A DNA stretch of 64,000 nucleotides from positions 124,001-188,000 of the forward strand of contig CAVTIS010000003.1 of NCBI GenBank assembly GCA_963734845.1. The letters are read 5' to 3'. Of the stretch, positions 17,214 through 25,360 are shown piece by piece; position 1 is the stretch's first letter, and each line of letters opens with the position of its first letter. Below the pieces are notes generated by a model. It saw only the letters and a program-made list of their open reading frames with translations. It made no database searches and was not told the DNA's origin. The DNA is from JAKAVN01 sp963734845. Its GTDB lineage: Bacteria; Desulfobacterota; Binatia; Binatales; Binataceae. Both the position numbers and the translations under genes were made by a program.

Positions 17214-18902
17214 ATGACCCGGCCCGCTTTCCGTATATTTTCGGCCTTTGTATTAGCGCTGTTCTTTTTGGGACAGGGTATGAAGGCGCCATTCCAGAAA
17301 GACGACGAAGCGAGGCCCGCAGGCATAATTCTTGACATAGTCAGTCACAGCCACTGGCTAGTTCCCGCCGATCTCTACGGCGAGCCGACCCGAAAACCGC
17401 CGCTCTTTTACTGGATGGCCGCCGCGATCGCCCACGTGCGGGGCGGTGTAGTCGACGAACCGGGTGCGCGCGCGGTTTCGCTTCTGGCCGCTGCCGCTAC
17501 GGCGGTTATTGTTGTCGAGGTCGCCTGTGCGCACTTCGGAGCAATCCCGGGATGGCTGGCATATCTCTTCCTGATGGGCACATACGGCTTCGCATCGCGA
17601 GCAGCCTTTGTGCGAACGGACATGCTGTTCACATTTTTTGTCTTCGCTGCGTATTGCGCGCTTTTCCCGCTGGCCGAAGGAGCAGAATCGACGCCGCGGG
17701 CGCTTGGGGCCGGCGCGCTGCTTGGGCTCGGAATCCTCACCAAGGGGCCGCTCGCGGTGGTTCTCTGCGCGGTCGGAGTGGGGATGTATTTCGCGTTGAT
17801 GGGCCGCAATCCGTTGGGGCTCTGCTTCAAACGCTGGCCCTGGATCGTCCTGAGCGTCGCTCTGGCTATCGGCGCAGGCTGGTATATTCCCGCTTTCATC
17901 CGGGATCCCGGCCTGCTCAGGGTGCAGATCGTCGAAGAAAATCTAGGACACTTTCTTCCGGCGCGCCTTGGCGGAACGGGAGAAGCGACGCGGCCCTTCT
18001 ATCATATGTGCCTGCGCTTTCTCGGCGCCACGCTGCCGCTGAATTTCTATCTGCCGGCGGTCGTTCCGATCGTCATGCGCGCACGCAAGTCCGGAGGGAT
18101 GCTTCTATACCAATTCGGATCGCTACTCGCCATGCTTTGCTTCTTTACGATCGCCAGCGCCAAGCGTGACGACTATATCCTGTATGCAATCCCTCCGTTC
18201 GCCATCGTGATAGCGGCTCCGTTCGCGAGGGCCGCGGCCTCTGCCAATCGCGCCTCGGTTCGGCTCGCTGATATCGCAAGCACTGTGGCTGCGTTCGCGA
18301 TGCTGCTGCTGGCGACGGTCGGATTCATTATATACGGACACACTGACTACTGTTTTCGGATCGCGGCCAGGATGCATCCAAGCGACACTGCGTACCTGCG
18401 TGCTTTTATAGCTGCGACGGAAGACCGCACCGTGAGGATCGAATTGACGCTGTTCGTAATCGCGATTACCTCGGTTTCGGCGCTTTACCTTGTCTTCAAG
18501 CAAAACGGCCGCGCTGCCGCTTTGAGTATCGCGCTGGCGGAACTTGCCGCTCTTAGCCTCTGGATCGGGCTGCTGACTCCCGGCTTCGCTCGACATCACA
18601 CGCTGAAGGATTTCGTGCTGAAAGCCAAAGACCTCGCTGGCGATCGCGAGGTCGCAATCGCCGACGCGCGCAACTACGAGGTCTCTTACTATTTTGGGCG
18701 TGAAGTGCTGGCCTGGCCAAAGCCGTTTGCGACGAGTGAACGACCGCTTAATGCCGCTTACATGTTTGTCGGGAGCCGGGATCTCGATCGAATTCATGCG
18801 GACCTGCCACAGAGCTCAACCGTTCTCGAATCGGGCACGATCACCAATCGCGGTCGGATGCTGTTTCTGAGTGTCGACCGGCAGGCACAGCCCAGCGGAT
18901 AG
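17214..18902 (+). CDS. ArnT-like (GT39/PMT family) membrane glycosyltransferase
   Basis: The product is 562 residues with about 11-12 membrane helices. The first extracytoplasmic loop carries the acidic motif KDDEARPAG expected for GT-C enzymes that use polyprenyl-phosphate sugars, and the next loop has YGEPTRKPPLFYWM, typical of the ArnT/PMT_2 group. LGILTKGPLAVVL and WYIPAFIRDP are further family landmarks. A C-terminal periplasmic domain of about 90 residues follows the last helix. It would transfer a sugar to lipid A, a protein or another glycan on the outer face of the inner membrane. The adjacent sulfotransferase suggests a sulfated product. Confidence 0.85.
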   Translation: MTRPAFRIFSAFVLALFFLGQGMKAPFQKDDEARPAGIILDIVSHSHWLVPADLYGEPTRKPPLFYWMAAAIAHVRGGVVDEPGARAVSLLAAAATAVIVVEVACAHFGAIPGWLAYLFLMGTYGFASRAAFVRTDMLFTFFVFAAYCALFPLAEGAESTPRALGAGALLGLGILTKGPLAVVLCAVGVGMYFALMGRNPLGLCFKRWPWIVLSVALAIGAGWYIPAFIRDPGLLRVQIVEENLGHFLPARLGGTGEATRPFYHMCLRFLGATLPLNFYLPAVVPIVMRARKSGGMLLYQFGSLLAMLCFFTIASAKRDDYILYAIPPFAIVIAAPFARAAASANRASVRLADIASTVAAFAMLLLATVGFIIYGHTDYCFRIAARMHPSDTAYLRAFIAATEDRTVRIELTLFVIAITSVSALYLVFKQNGRAAALSIALAELAALSLWIGLLTPGFARHHTLKDFVLKAKDLAGDREVAIADARNYEVSYYFGREVLAWPKPFATSERPLNAAYMFVGSRDLDRIHADLPQSSTVLESGTITNRGRMLFLSVDRQAQPSG

Positions 18903-19432
18903 CTGACTGATATTAGTACGTCTAGAGAGGCGGGACTTAGAATAGAGTCAAGCCGTCACGCAGGCTCAGCGAGTTCTGCGGGTAGGTATTCGCAACCTGT
19001 CCGGCAAAGCGCATGAGCCGCCCGGCTCCGGGACTTGCAAATTGATCGCGAGTCTGGAAAAGGCGCCGGTGCCTTGCCGGTCTCGCTGCAGTTTTCTACG
19101 AAGTCGTGGGTTCGGTCAACTGGGAGAGATCGTCGCCATCGTTGAAGCGCGGAACGGAGTCCGCCACGTTACAGCCGCCGGCTAGCGCAACTTTTCCTCA
19201 GCGACCCACACGAGCGCGATGCTGCGGCGTCGATATGCGCCGGATTCTTGACATCTACGAGCGTTAGCGCTGCTCTCAACTCCTGGCCGCCGCAGGCGCG
19301 AAAGAGACGCGAGGAAGGATCGGTCAATGCCCGCTGCTTGCGTTTGCGCCGGAGTCGGTGGAGAAAGTTCTATGCACGAACGCCCGAAAAGTTTTCCGCA
19401 TATCGTAACCCGGAGCGAAGGAGGAGTGTGAA
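18903..19432. other. 530-bp gap without a supportable gene
   Basis: Open frames here are short, lack ribosome-binding sites and do not resemble proteins. The composition is mixed, with GC-rich and AT-richer patches, and it may be decayed coding sequence. The last 40 bases contain GGAGGAGTG, the ribosome-binding site for the following gene. No tRNA, small-RNA-like hairpin with T-tract, or repeat was evident. Confidence 0.35.
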
Positions 19433-19906
19433 ATGAACGTCGACGATTTGGAAAAGCGGGTTCGACTAATCGAAGATGTCGAAGCGATCAAAAAGCTGAA
19501 GCATCAGTATTGCCACTACTGCGATGCCAACTATGATGCCGACGCGATCGCGGCCCTGTATACGGAAGATGCGATATGGGAAGGGAACGGGATCGGCAAA
19601 TTCGAGGGACGTGAGACCATTCGGAAGTTTTTCAAGGGTGCTTCGAAATCTTTCAAATTTGCCGTCCATAACGTGATGAACCCAATCATCAACGTGCAGG
19701 GAGACCGGGCCACTGCCGAGTGGAAGTTGCTCCAACCCTGCACGGTGGATGGAAGGGCCGTGTGGCTGGCGGGAGTTTATAACGATGACTATGTCAGGGC
19801 GGACGGAAAGTGGTTATTCAAACATCTCCGAGTGAAGATTTTGTTTCTAACACCATACGAGGACGGCTGGGTCAGAAAGCAGTTCGTAGACGGCTTCAAA
19901 GGTTGA
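19433..19906 (+). CDS. SnoaL-like (NTF2-fold) protein, copy 1
   Basis: The product is 157 residues. ATG 19433 has AGGAG eight bases upstream. The opening VEAIKKLKHQYCHYCDANYD, then FEGRETIRKFFKGA, HNVMNPIINVQGDRATAEWK and KWLFKHLRVKILFLTPYEDG are the pattern of SnoaL_4-type NTF2-fold proteins. These bind small hydrophobic ligands in a cone-shaped cavity and act as isomerases, cyclases, dehydratases or ring-hydroxylase-associated proteins. It is a clear paralogue of the equally long protein at 23254-23727. It lies 55 bp upstream of a luciferase-like oxidoreductase, which suggests a common pathway. Confidence 0.75.
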   Translation: MNVDDLEKRVRLIEDVEAIKKLKHQYCHYCDANYDADAIAALYTEDAIWEGNGIGKFEGRETIRKFFKGASKSFKFAVHNVMNPIINVQGDRATAEWKLLQPCTVDGRAVWLAGVYNDDYVRADGKWLFKHLRVKILFLTPYEDGWVRKQFVDGFKG

Positions 19907-19961
19907 ACGCTGCTAAGACCTGGGAACAACCCGGGACGGGAATAGTCGCGGAGAATGGTCG

Positions 19962-20996
19962 ATGGATATCGGGATCTACGCTACCACGCATGGCATCGGT
20001 TATCGGGACGAGAACGACTTTTTTCTGAAGGCCGCTCCGCTGGAAGAAATGCGGCCGGTCAGAATCGCGCAGCTTGCCGAAGCAGCCGGTTTCCACTCGA
20101 TGTGGTTTCCCGACCACGTTTGCATGCCGACCGGATCGAGCAGTGCTCACGTCGCCAACGCTTCGGGAAAGCGGGCCTACGAAGCGCGTCACAATATGCT
20201 GGATGCGGCGGTGACGATGGGTGCTGTGGCGGCCAGCACCACCACGCTCAAGTTGGGTACGAGCGTTCTGATCGCTCCATATCGAAATCCGCTGAGCGAC
20301 GCGCGGCAGTTTGCCACGGTCGATCTGCTCTCCAACGGCCGTCTGATGCTGGGGGTCGGCGCCGGTTGGATGAAAGAGGAGTTCGACGTGCTGGGCCTGC
20401 CGTATGCTGAGCGCGGCGCGATGGCCAACGAGTGTATCGAGATTTTCAAGCGCTCGTGGACCGCTGACGTAGTGGACTTTCACGGCCGCTTCTACAACTT
20501 CGAGCGCGTCTCGATGGATCCGAAACCGCTTCAAAAACCGCGCCCGCCGATCATTTTTGGCGGCGTGGTGCCGGCCGGTGCACGGCGCGCAGTGCGCCAC
20601 TGCGACGGGTTCTATCCGATTTTCCTCGATCCGCAGGCCGATCCGGATCGTTTCGCGCCGCTGCAGGACGAGATTCGGCGTGAGGCCGATCGGCTCGGAC
20701 GCGATCTCTCGAAATTCTTTATGATGGCGGTCACCTCGGGGCGGCTGACGTCCCCCTCCGAGCGCCAGCAGGGAGGCGGGCCGCGCCCAATCTGCACGGG
20801 CTCCGCCGAGGACGTGCTGTCGGACCTTCAGCGCTTTGCGAACGCCGGCTATTCGCTGGCGGTGTTCATTCTCGATTGCTTCGGACGAGTCGAAGAACTG
20901 GAGGCGCAGATTCAGCGCTTCGGTGAGGAGGTAATCAAGCCCGCCAGGAGCATCAGGGCGACAGGCGGTTGGGCGAGCTCGCCCATCCCAGGATGA
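19962..20996 (+). CDS. F420-type luciferase-like oxidoreductase
   Basis: The product is 344 residues. It begins MDIGIYATTHGIG and shows GFHSMWFPDHVCMP, LGTSVLIAPYRNPLSDARQF, SNGRLMLGVGAGWMKEEFDV and KPLQKPRPPIIFGG. The GVGAGWM-E(E/Q)F motif is typical of the F420-dependent branch of the luciferase-like family. It probably oxidises or reduces a small organic substrate with F420 or FMN. It follows the SnoaL-like gene closely and is convergent with the encapsulin operon. Confidence 0.8.
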   Translation: MDIGIYATTHGIGYRDENDFFLKAAPLEEMRPVRIAQLAEAAGFHSMWFPDHVCMPTGSSSAHVANASGKRAYEARHNMLDAAVTMGAVAASTTTLKLGTSVLIAPYRNPLSDARQFATVDLLSNGRLMLGVGAGWMKEEFDVLGLPYAERGAMANECIEIFKRSWTADVVDFHGRFYNFERVSMDPKPLQKPRPPIIFGGVVPAGARRAVRHCDGFYPIFLDPQADPDRFAPLQDEIRREADRLGRDLSKFFMMAVTSGRLTSPSERQQGGGPRPICTGSAEDVLSDLQRFANAGYSLAVFILDCFGRVEELEAQIQRFGEEVIKPARSIRATGGWASSPIPG

Positions 20997-21038
20997 TTCA
21001 ATCTCTCAGCCGGGACGGGCTCGTCGCCGCCGCGTTAT

Positions 21039-21902
21039 TCAGCGCGATCGCGATGCCGATTTGTGCTGCGGCGCGCCGGTCATGCTCGCGGAGCCGGCCG
21101 CGGGCGTCAGCGCTACCGCGGCTTCGGCGGTCAGCAGGAGAAAGGTGAGGGTCTCCTGCAGGTACAGGCTGACGGCCGCGTTGGAGTGGCTCGAATAGCC
21201 AATCGAAACGTCCTGACCTATATGTAGATCGAAGTCGCCGCCGCGTGTAGTGATGACAAAGGCCCCCGCGATCGCTGGGGCAAAAATGATTTCCTTGTTG
21301 ACCAGGCGCTGAATGTGTTCGATCACCGGATATCCATGATCGCTGGTCTCGCTCAACGCGGTGTACGCGTCCGCTCCCAGGACTACCGAATAGGGACCGT
21401 TGACCCCGACGAGGCGCAACTGGCTTAGCGCCTCGGCGATTGCGTCGGGATACTCAACCACGTTAGCGGGCAGGGTCGCCACAGGATTGCTGGTTCCCTT
21501 ACGGATGCCCTCGATGCCGCCCGCGGCGTAGCCTTCAAAGATCGCGCGGTCTTCCGCGAAGGCGATCCGCTTCGCCGCGTCTTTGAGCGGCTGCCAGTCG
21601 GAGTCGTTGGCGCCGCGCTCTACGTCGTCGATCGCGTGGCGCTCGAGCTGGAATGGCACTCGCAACTCCACCAGGCTTTTTACCTCGCGCTGACGGGCGA
21701 TGATTCCCTCTCCCGGCGGATCGATATTGCGCAGATGGCCGGTGCCTATGGCGGCGAGGCCCACGCCGCCAGGGTTCTTGACGTCGACCACGCGGCGACC
21801 CGCGAGATAGCGCTTCAACGTGCGCGCAGCTTCTTGTTCGATTTGCGCCCAGGCGCCGTCAGAGATTGGAGCGAGTTCGCGATGCAGGTTATTCATCGTC
21901 AT
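21039..21902 (-). CDS. Encapsulin nanocompartment shell protein (family 1)
   Basis: The product is 287 residues. The conserved opening MNNLHRELAPISDGAWAQIE is followed by LKRYLAGRRVVDVKNPGG, LVELRVPFQLERHAIDDVER, AAKRIAFAEDRAIFEGY and RGGDFDLHIGQDVSIGY, all diagnostic of HK97-fold encapsulins (linocin M18 type). About 20 extra residues at the C-terminus (PAAGSASMTGAPQHKSASRS) face the exterior in known structures. The first ATG (21902) overlaps the stop of the DyP peroxidase by four bases, so the two are translationally coupled. A second ATG two codons later would give the usual MNNLHREL start. The shell is expected to package the peroxidase encoded just upstream. Confidence 0.95.
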   Translation of the reverse strand: MTMNNLHRELAPISDGAWAQIEQEAARTLKRYLAGRRVVDVKNPGGVGLAAIGTGHLRNIDPPGEGIIARQREVKSLVELRVPFQLERHAIDDVERGANDSDWQPLKDAAKRIAFAEDRAIFEGYAAGGIEGIRKGTSNPVATLPANVVEYPDAIAEALSQLRLVGVNGPYSVVLGADAYTALSETSDHGYPVIEHIQRLVNKEIIFAPAIAGAFVITTRGGDFDLHIGQDVSIGYSSHSNAAVSLYLQETLTFLLLTAEAAVALTPAAGSASMTGAPQHKSASRSR

Positions 21903-22996
21903 TCATCCTGGGCTTTTCCTTTGAGAGAACCTATGCCGAGCGAGCCGTCGGCTGACGGCGGGACGGGCGGTGAAACCGCGATCTCCGTTGCCTCGGGCGT
22001 CGAGTCCGCGACGGCGGGTGGGTCGGGTGTGACGGCCTCGAGGAACGTGAGCGAAGGGACGAAAAACAGGCCGCTGGTGACCGCGCGGCTGAAGTCCAGC
22101 AGCCGATCGTAATTGCCCGGCGGGCGGCCGACGAACATATTCTGCAGCATCTGCTCGGTGGTGCGCGGCGAACGGGCGTAGCCGATGAAGTAGGTGCCGA
22201 ATTCGCCCTGGCCGGGCCGGCCGAACGCCATGTTCTCGCGGAGAATCTTGACCTCTTTGCCGTCCTCGACGATTGTCGTCAGCGCGCTGTGCGCGGAGGT
22301 CGGTTTGACCGCGTCGTCCAACTCAATATCGGAGAGCTTGGTGCGGCCGATGATCCGTTCCTGCACCTCCGTCGGCAGCGCGTTCCATCCGGCCAGATCG
22401 TGCAGATACTTTTGCACGATGACGTAGCTGCCACCTGCAAATGCGGGATCTTCCTCGCCCACCAGGGCAGCCTCCAACGCCGCTGCGTGCGTCGGGTTTT
22501 CCGTTCCATCGACGAAACCGAGCACATCGCGGAAATCGAAGTAGCGAAAGCCGTCGACTTCGTCGGCGAGCGAAACCGCGTCGCCCAGCGTCATCATGAT
22601 CTGCGTCGCCAGCTCGAAACACAGGTCGTGGCGATCGGCGCGAATATGAAAGAGCAGATCGCCCGGCGTGGCGACGGCGTGGCGCGCGCCGGCGCGAATC
22701 TCGCGGAAGGGATGGAGCTCCGCCGGCCGCGGCGCGCCGAAGAGCCGGTCCCACACTTCGGATCCAAAGCCGAGGACGCAGGACAGGTTTCCGTCCAGGT
22801 CACGAAACCCCACGCCGCGAAGGAGCTTGGGCAAATCGGTGCATAGCGCCCGGACCTTAGCCACGCTCTCGACGCCGGGGTTCATCGTTACGACCAGAAA
22901 AATCGCGGCGCGGGTCAAAGGCGCAACGACGGTCTGCGGCGCGGGCGGCGTGGGATTGGTCGCCGCCATCGCGGTCGTCGAGCTAGCGTCAGGCAT
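21899..22996 (-). CDS. DyP-type heme peroxidase, encapsulin cargo
   Basis: The product is 365 residues. The DyP signature GFVDG is at 160-164 with catalytic Asp163. The proximal heme ligand should be His236 (PTSAHSALTT) and the distal Arg253 lies in ILREN. FGTYFIGYARSP is another family landmark. The C-terminus is a flexible Pro/Ala/Ser-rich linker (about 323-349) ending in the cargo-loading peptide DGSLGIGSLK (350-359). There is no export signal. It oxidises phenolic or dye-like substrates with peroxide, here inside the encapsulin shell. It is first in the two-gene operon with encapsulin and divergent from the SnoaL-like gene. Confidence 0.95.
   Translation of the reverse strand: MPDASSTTAMAATNPTPPAPQTVVAPLTRAAIFLVVTMNPGVESVAKVRALCTDLPKLLRGVGFRDLDGNLSCVLGFGSEVWDRLFGAPRPAELHPFREIRAGARHAVATPGDLLFHIRADRHDLCFELATQIMMTLGDAVSLADEVDGFRYFDFRDVLGFVDGTENPTHAAALEAALVGEEDPAFAGGSYVIVQKYLHDLAGWNALPTEVQERIIGRTKLSDIELDDAVKPTSAHSALTTIVEDGKEVKILRENMAFGRPGQGEFGTYFIGYARSPRTTEQMLQNMFVGRPPGNYDRLLDFSRAVTSGLFFVPSLTFLEAVTPDPPAVADSTPEATEIAVSPPVPPSADGSLGIGSLKGKAQDE
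21920..21949 (-). other. Encapsulin cargo-loading peptide coding region
   Basis: These ten codons encode DGSLGIGSLK close to the end of the peroxidase. The motif is the established family 1 targeting peptide that docks on the inner wall of the shell. It is separated from the folded enzyme by a low-complexity linker, as expected for a tethered cargo. Confidence 0.9.
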
Positions 22997-23253
22997 CGCG
23001 ATATTTGTCCGGCATCGAGCGGCGGACTTTCAGAGGTAAGATTGGAGGTCGGATCGCACGCATCATCAATGTAAAAGCCGTTTTTTCTTCGCTCATCATG
23101 CCACGGGCGAGATTGAGAATCCAAACCCGCGCCGGTTCCGCGAGCCTCGTCGAAACTCTGGCGCTTCGCGGTCGACTGTGGACAAATGGGGTCAAGGCCG
23201 GCGCCGGCGCGCCGGCGGGGCGAGGGCGCCAACATATATCGGAGGAGCTGAAT

Positions 23254-23727
23254 ATGGATCTTGAGGCAATCGAACGGCGGCTGACCCGCCTTGAAGACAT
23301 CGAGGCGATCAAACAGCTCAAGGCCAGGTACTGCGAAATCTGCGACGACGATCACAATCCGGAAAGGATCACTTCGGTGTTCGCCGAAGACGGCATCTGG
23401 GAGAGCGCCGAGTTCGGAACCGGCAAGGGGCACGCGGAAATTCGCAAACTTTTCCAGGGATTCCAGAAGCTGATCGAATTCTCGCAGCACAACATCATGA
23501 ATCCGATCATCGAAGTTCATGGCGACCGGGCAACCGGCGAATGGTACTTCATGGGCCCTTTCAAGTTTCGCGCGGGCCAGCAAGCGCGATGGTTGGCGCT
23601 GCAATACAAGGACGATTACGTAAAGCTCAACGGCCAATGGAAATGCAAACATTTGCGGGTCAACCTCAGGCTCTCGGCTCCTTATGAGGAAGGCTGGGCC
23701 AAACAGCTGATCGCCCCGCTCAAGTAG
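23254..23727 (+). CDS. SnoaL-like (NTF2-fold) protein, copy 2
   Basis: The product is 157 residues, exactly the length of the paralogue at 19433. ATG 23254 is chosen because GGAGGAG lies at 23241-23247. The frame is open 250 bases further upstream, but that part has no protein-like pattern. Shared features are IEAIKQLKARYCEICDDDHN, HAEIRKLFQGFQKL, HNIMNPIIEVHGDRATGEWY and KCKHLRVNLRLSAPYEEGW. The catalytic or ligand-binding role is unknown. It is divergent from the DyP-encapsulin operon and 30 bp upstream of a VOC-family gene, with which it probably forms an operon. Confidence 0.75.
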   Translation: MDLEAIERRLTRLEDIEAIKQLKARYCEICDDDHNPERITSVFAEDGIWESAEFGTGKGHAEIRKLFQGFQKLIEFSQHNIMNPIIEVHGDRATGEWYFMGPFKFRAGQQARWLALQYKDDYVKLNGQWKCKHLRVNLRLSAPYEEGWAKQLIAPLK

Positions 23728-23757
23728 AAAGCCGGATCAACGATGGAGGAGGCCACC

Positions 23758-24222
23758 ATGTCGACGACGCGTCCGTTGGAATTCGACGGAATCGATCACG
23801 CAGTTCTGCGGGTGACGGACATCAAGCGCAGCCTGGACTTCTATGTGGGCGTGCTTGGACTCAGCCTGGAACGGATCATCGAGGACATCGGTATCTACCA
23901 GCTTCGATGCGGCCGTAACCTGATCGACCTCTGCGTACTTCCCGCGGGCGCCGCGCTCGGCCAGGGAATGCAGCGCGGCATCGATCATCTGTGTCTGATG
24001 ATCCGCGGCGATATGAACGAGGTCGTCGAATATCTCGTGAAGCACAAGGTTGAAACGGCTTCGCCCGTCCGCGAACTATACGGGGCGACCGGGTTTGGCA
24101 CCTCGATATATATTCTCGATCCCGACCAATACATGATCGAGCTCAAAGCCAACTATTCTCAATACCCGGTCAAAGTCACTGCGGCGCAAGCGATGGGCAG
24201 CATGACCCGTCCGCCGAAATAG
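23758..24222 (+). CDS. VOC-superfamily (glyoxalase/dioxygenase-like) protein
   Basis: The product is 154 residues from ATG 23758, preceded by GGAGGAGG. It carries the beta-alpha-beta-beta-beta repeat of the vicinal oxygen chelate fold: GIDHAVLRVTDIKRSLDFYV, then RGIDHLCLMIRGDMNEVVEY and SIYILDPDQYMIELK. Candidate metal ligands are His in DHAVL, His in DHLCL and Glu in MIELK. Substrate unknown. The short distance to the upstream SnoaL-like gene suggests they act on the same intermediate. Confidence 0.75.
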   Translation: MSTTRPLEFDGIDHAVLRVTDIKRSLDFYVGVLGLSLERIIEDIGIYQLRCGRNLIDLCVLPAGAALGQGMQRGIDHLCLMIRGDMNEVVEYLVKHKVETASPVRELYGATGFGTSIYILDPDQYMIELKANYSQYPVKVTAAQAMGSMTRPPK

Positions 24223-24338
24223 AACGGGTCCTTGACGCAGGCGGGCAAGCTGCGTAGGTATTGCGAAGAATCGATGCCGCAGCGGCGGGCCGTCCCGAAT
24301 GATTGAGCGCGGGCATTGATTGCGGGAAGGATAGCGCG

Positions 24339-24875
24339 ATGCAAAAGAACCCCATTCCGATGGAATGGTATATTGCCTTTCTGGCGGCTCTCACCGTCCC
24401 GCTCTCGGTTTACGCCAACCTGCCGATGTGGGCAACTTACGTCACCTGGGCCGGAGCATTCCTGGTCGGCCCGAACGAGGCCATCCGCAAGCTCTATCCG
24501 ACCCTGATCGTCGGCACCGTCTCGGGCGTGATCTTCTTCACGCTGGCCTTTACGCTCGACCCGATCGTAGGCTCGGTCGCGCTCACCAACAGCGTTCTCG
24601 TTTTCGCGATGACGCTCGGTCTGCTCTATCTTGCGCGGATACCGGTCTTCGCGCTGGTTCCGGGAATCTTTTTCGGCTTCACCTGCTACGTGGGCATTGC
24701 GCTGGCAGCGCACGTGAGCACGATATCGGCGCTATTCGTTCCCTGGGTGTATGCCACCATAACGCTGCTCCTTGGGCCGCCCCTGGCATGGCTCAGCGTC
24801 GCGCCATACTTGCCGCGCGAACCTCAGGCCGAGGTTCCGTCGGCTGGGGCCGTCGCGCCCGCCGAGAATCTGTAG
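24339..24875 (+). CDS. DUF1097-type integral membrane protein
   Basis: The product is 178 residues. ATG 24339 has GGAAGGA eight bases upstream. Five to six membrane helices fill the protein (WYIAFLAALTVPLSVYANL, YVTWAGAFLVGPNEA, TLIVGTVSGVIFFTLAFTL and others). ARIPVFALVPGIFFGFTCYV matches the DUF1097 pattern. The family is found in many bacteria next to diverse genes and its function is unknown. The next gene, a MaoC-like hydratase, is convergent. Confidence 0.65.
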   Translation: MQKNPIPMEWYIAFLAALTVPLSVYANLPMWATYVTWAGAFLVGPNEAIRKLYPTLIVGTVSGVIFFTLAFTLDPIVGSVALTNSVLVFAMTLGLLYLARIPVFALVPGIFFGFTCYVGIALAAHVSTISALFVPWVYATITLLLGPPLAWLSVAPYLPREPQAEVPSAGAVAPAENL

Positions 24876-24907
24876 CAGCAGGCGCAGGATCGCGAATTGG
24901 GCGCGCG

Positions 24908-25351
24908 TTACCGCGGGTTCGTGAAGCGGTAATCGATTCGGGCGGCCACTTCGCCGTTCTGTTTCCTTAGACTGGAACTTATGACGATGAAGACCATCGG
25001 GCCGCTGCGGCCGGTCTTCTCGTAAATCTCTTTAATCTGAGAAATCGTCGTCAGCGAGTCCCCAGCCCGAATCGGCGTGAGGTATTCGACGTCGATTCCG
25101 GCCAGCAGTCGGCGCGTATCGAATTGGGGGTAATGGCGGAAGATATTTTCGCCGTCGCCGAAGATCGCGGCCAGCGACGGCGGCGCCACGATCCCGCCAT
25201 GAGGGCCCGCGCTTGCGACCGCGGGATCCGTGTAGAGCGGATTGGTTTCGCCGATCGCGGCGCAGAAGTCCGCGATCAACTCGCGCGTGATCGGAATCGG
25301 GGTTGCGGATTCGAAGACTCGGCCGTCGCGTATTGAAGCGTAATCGGTCAT
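24908..25351 (-). CDS. MaoC-like (hotdog-fold) dehydratase/hydratase
   Basis: The product is 147 residues, one hotdog domain. ITRELIADFCAAIGETNPLY, PHGGIVAPPSLAAIF and VEYLTPIRAGDSLTTISQIK are the pattern of FAS1-type/MaoC N-terminal dehydratase domains, which hydrate or dehydrate acyl-CoA thioesters. The D/N-x5-H hydratase dyad is probably Asn37-x-Leu... in ETNPLY and His51 in PHGG, but I cannot fix it by eye. It is downstream of a luciferase-like gene and an enoyl-CoA hydratase on the same strand, fitting a small acyl-CoA catabolic unit. Confidence 0.75.
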   Translation of the reverse strand: MTDYASIRDGRVFESATPIPITRELIADFCAAIGETNPLYTDPAVASAGPHGGIVAPPSLAAIFGDGENIFRHYPQFDTRRLLAGIDVEYLTPIRAGDSLTTISQIKEIYEKTGRSGPMVFIVISSSLRKQNGEVAARIDYRFTNPR

Positions 25352-25360
25352 ATCCGCTGC

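Noticed and set aside
23005..23253. N-terminal extension of the second SnoaL-like protein
   Set aside because: The extension has no protein-like pattern, and a strong ribosome-binding site precedes the internal ATG 23254.
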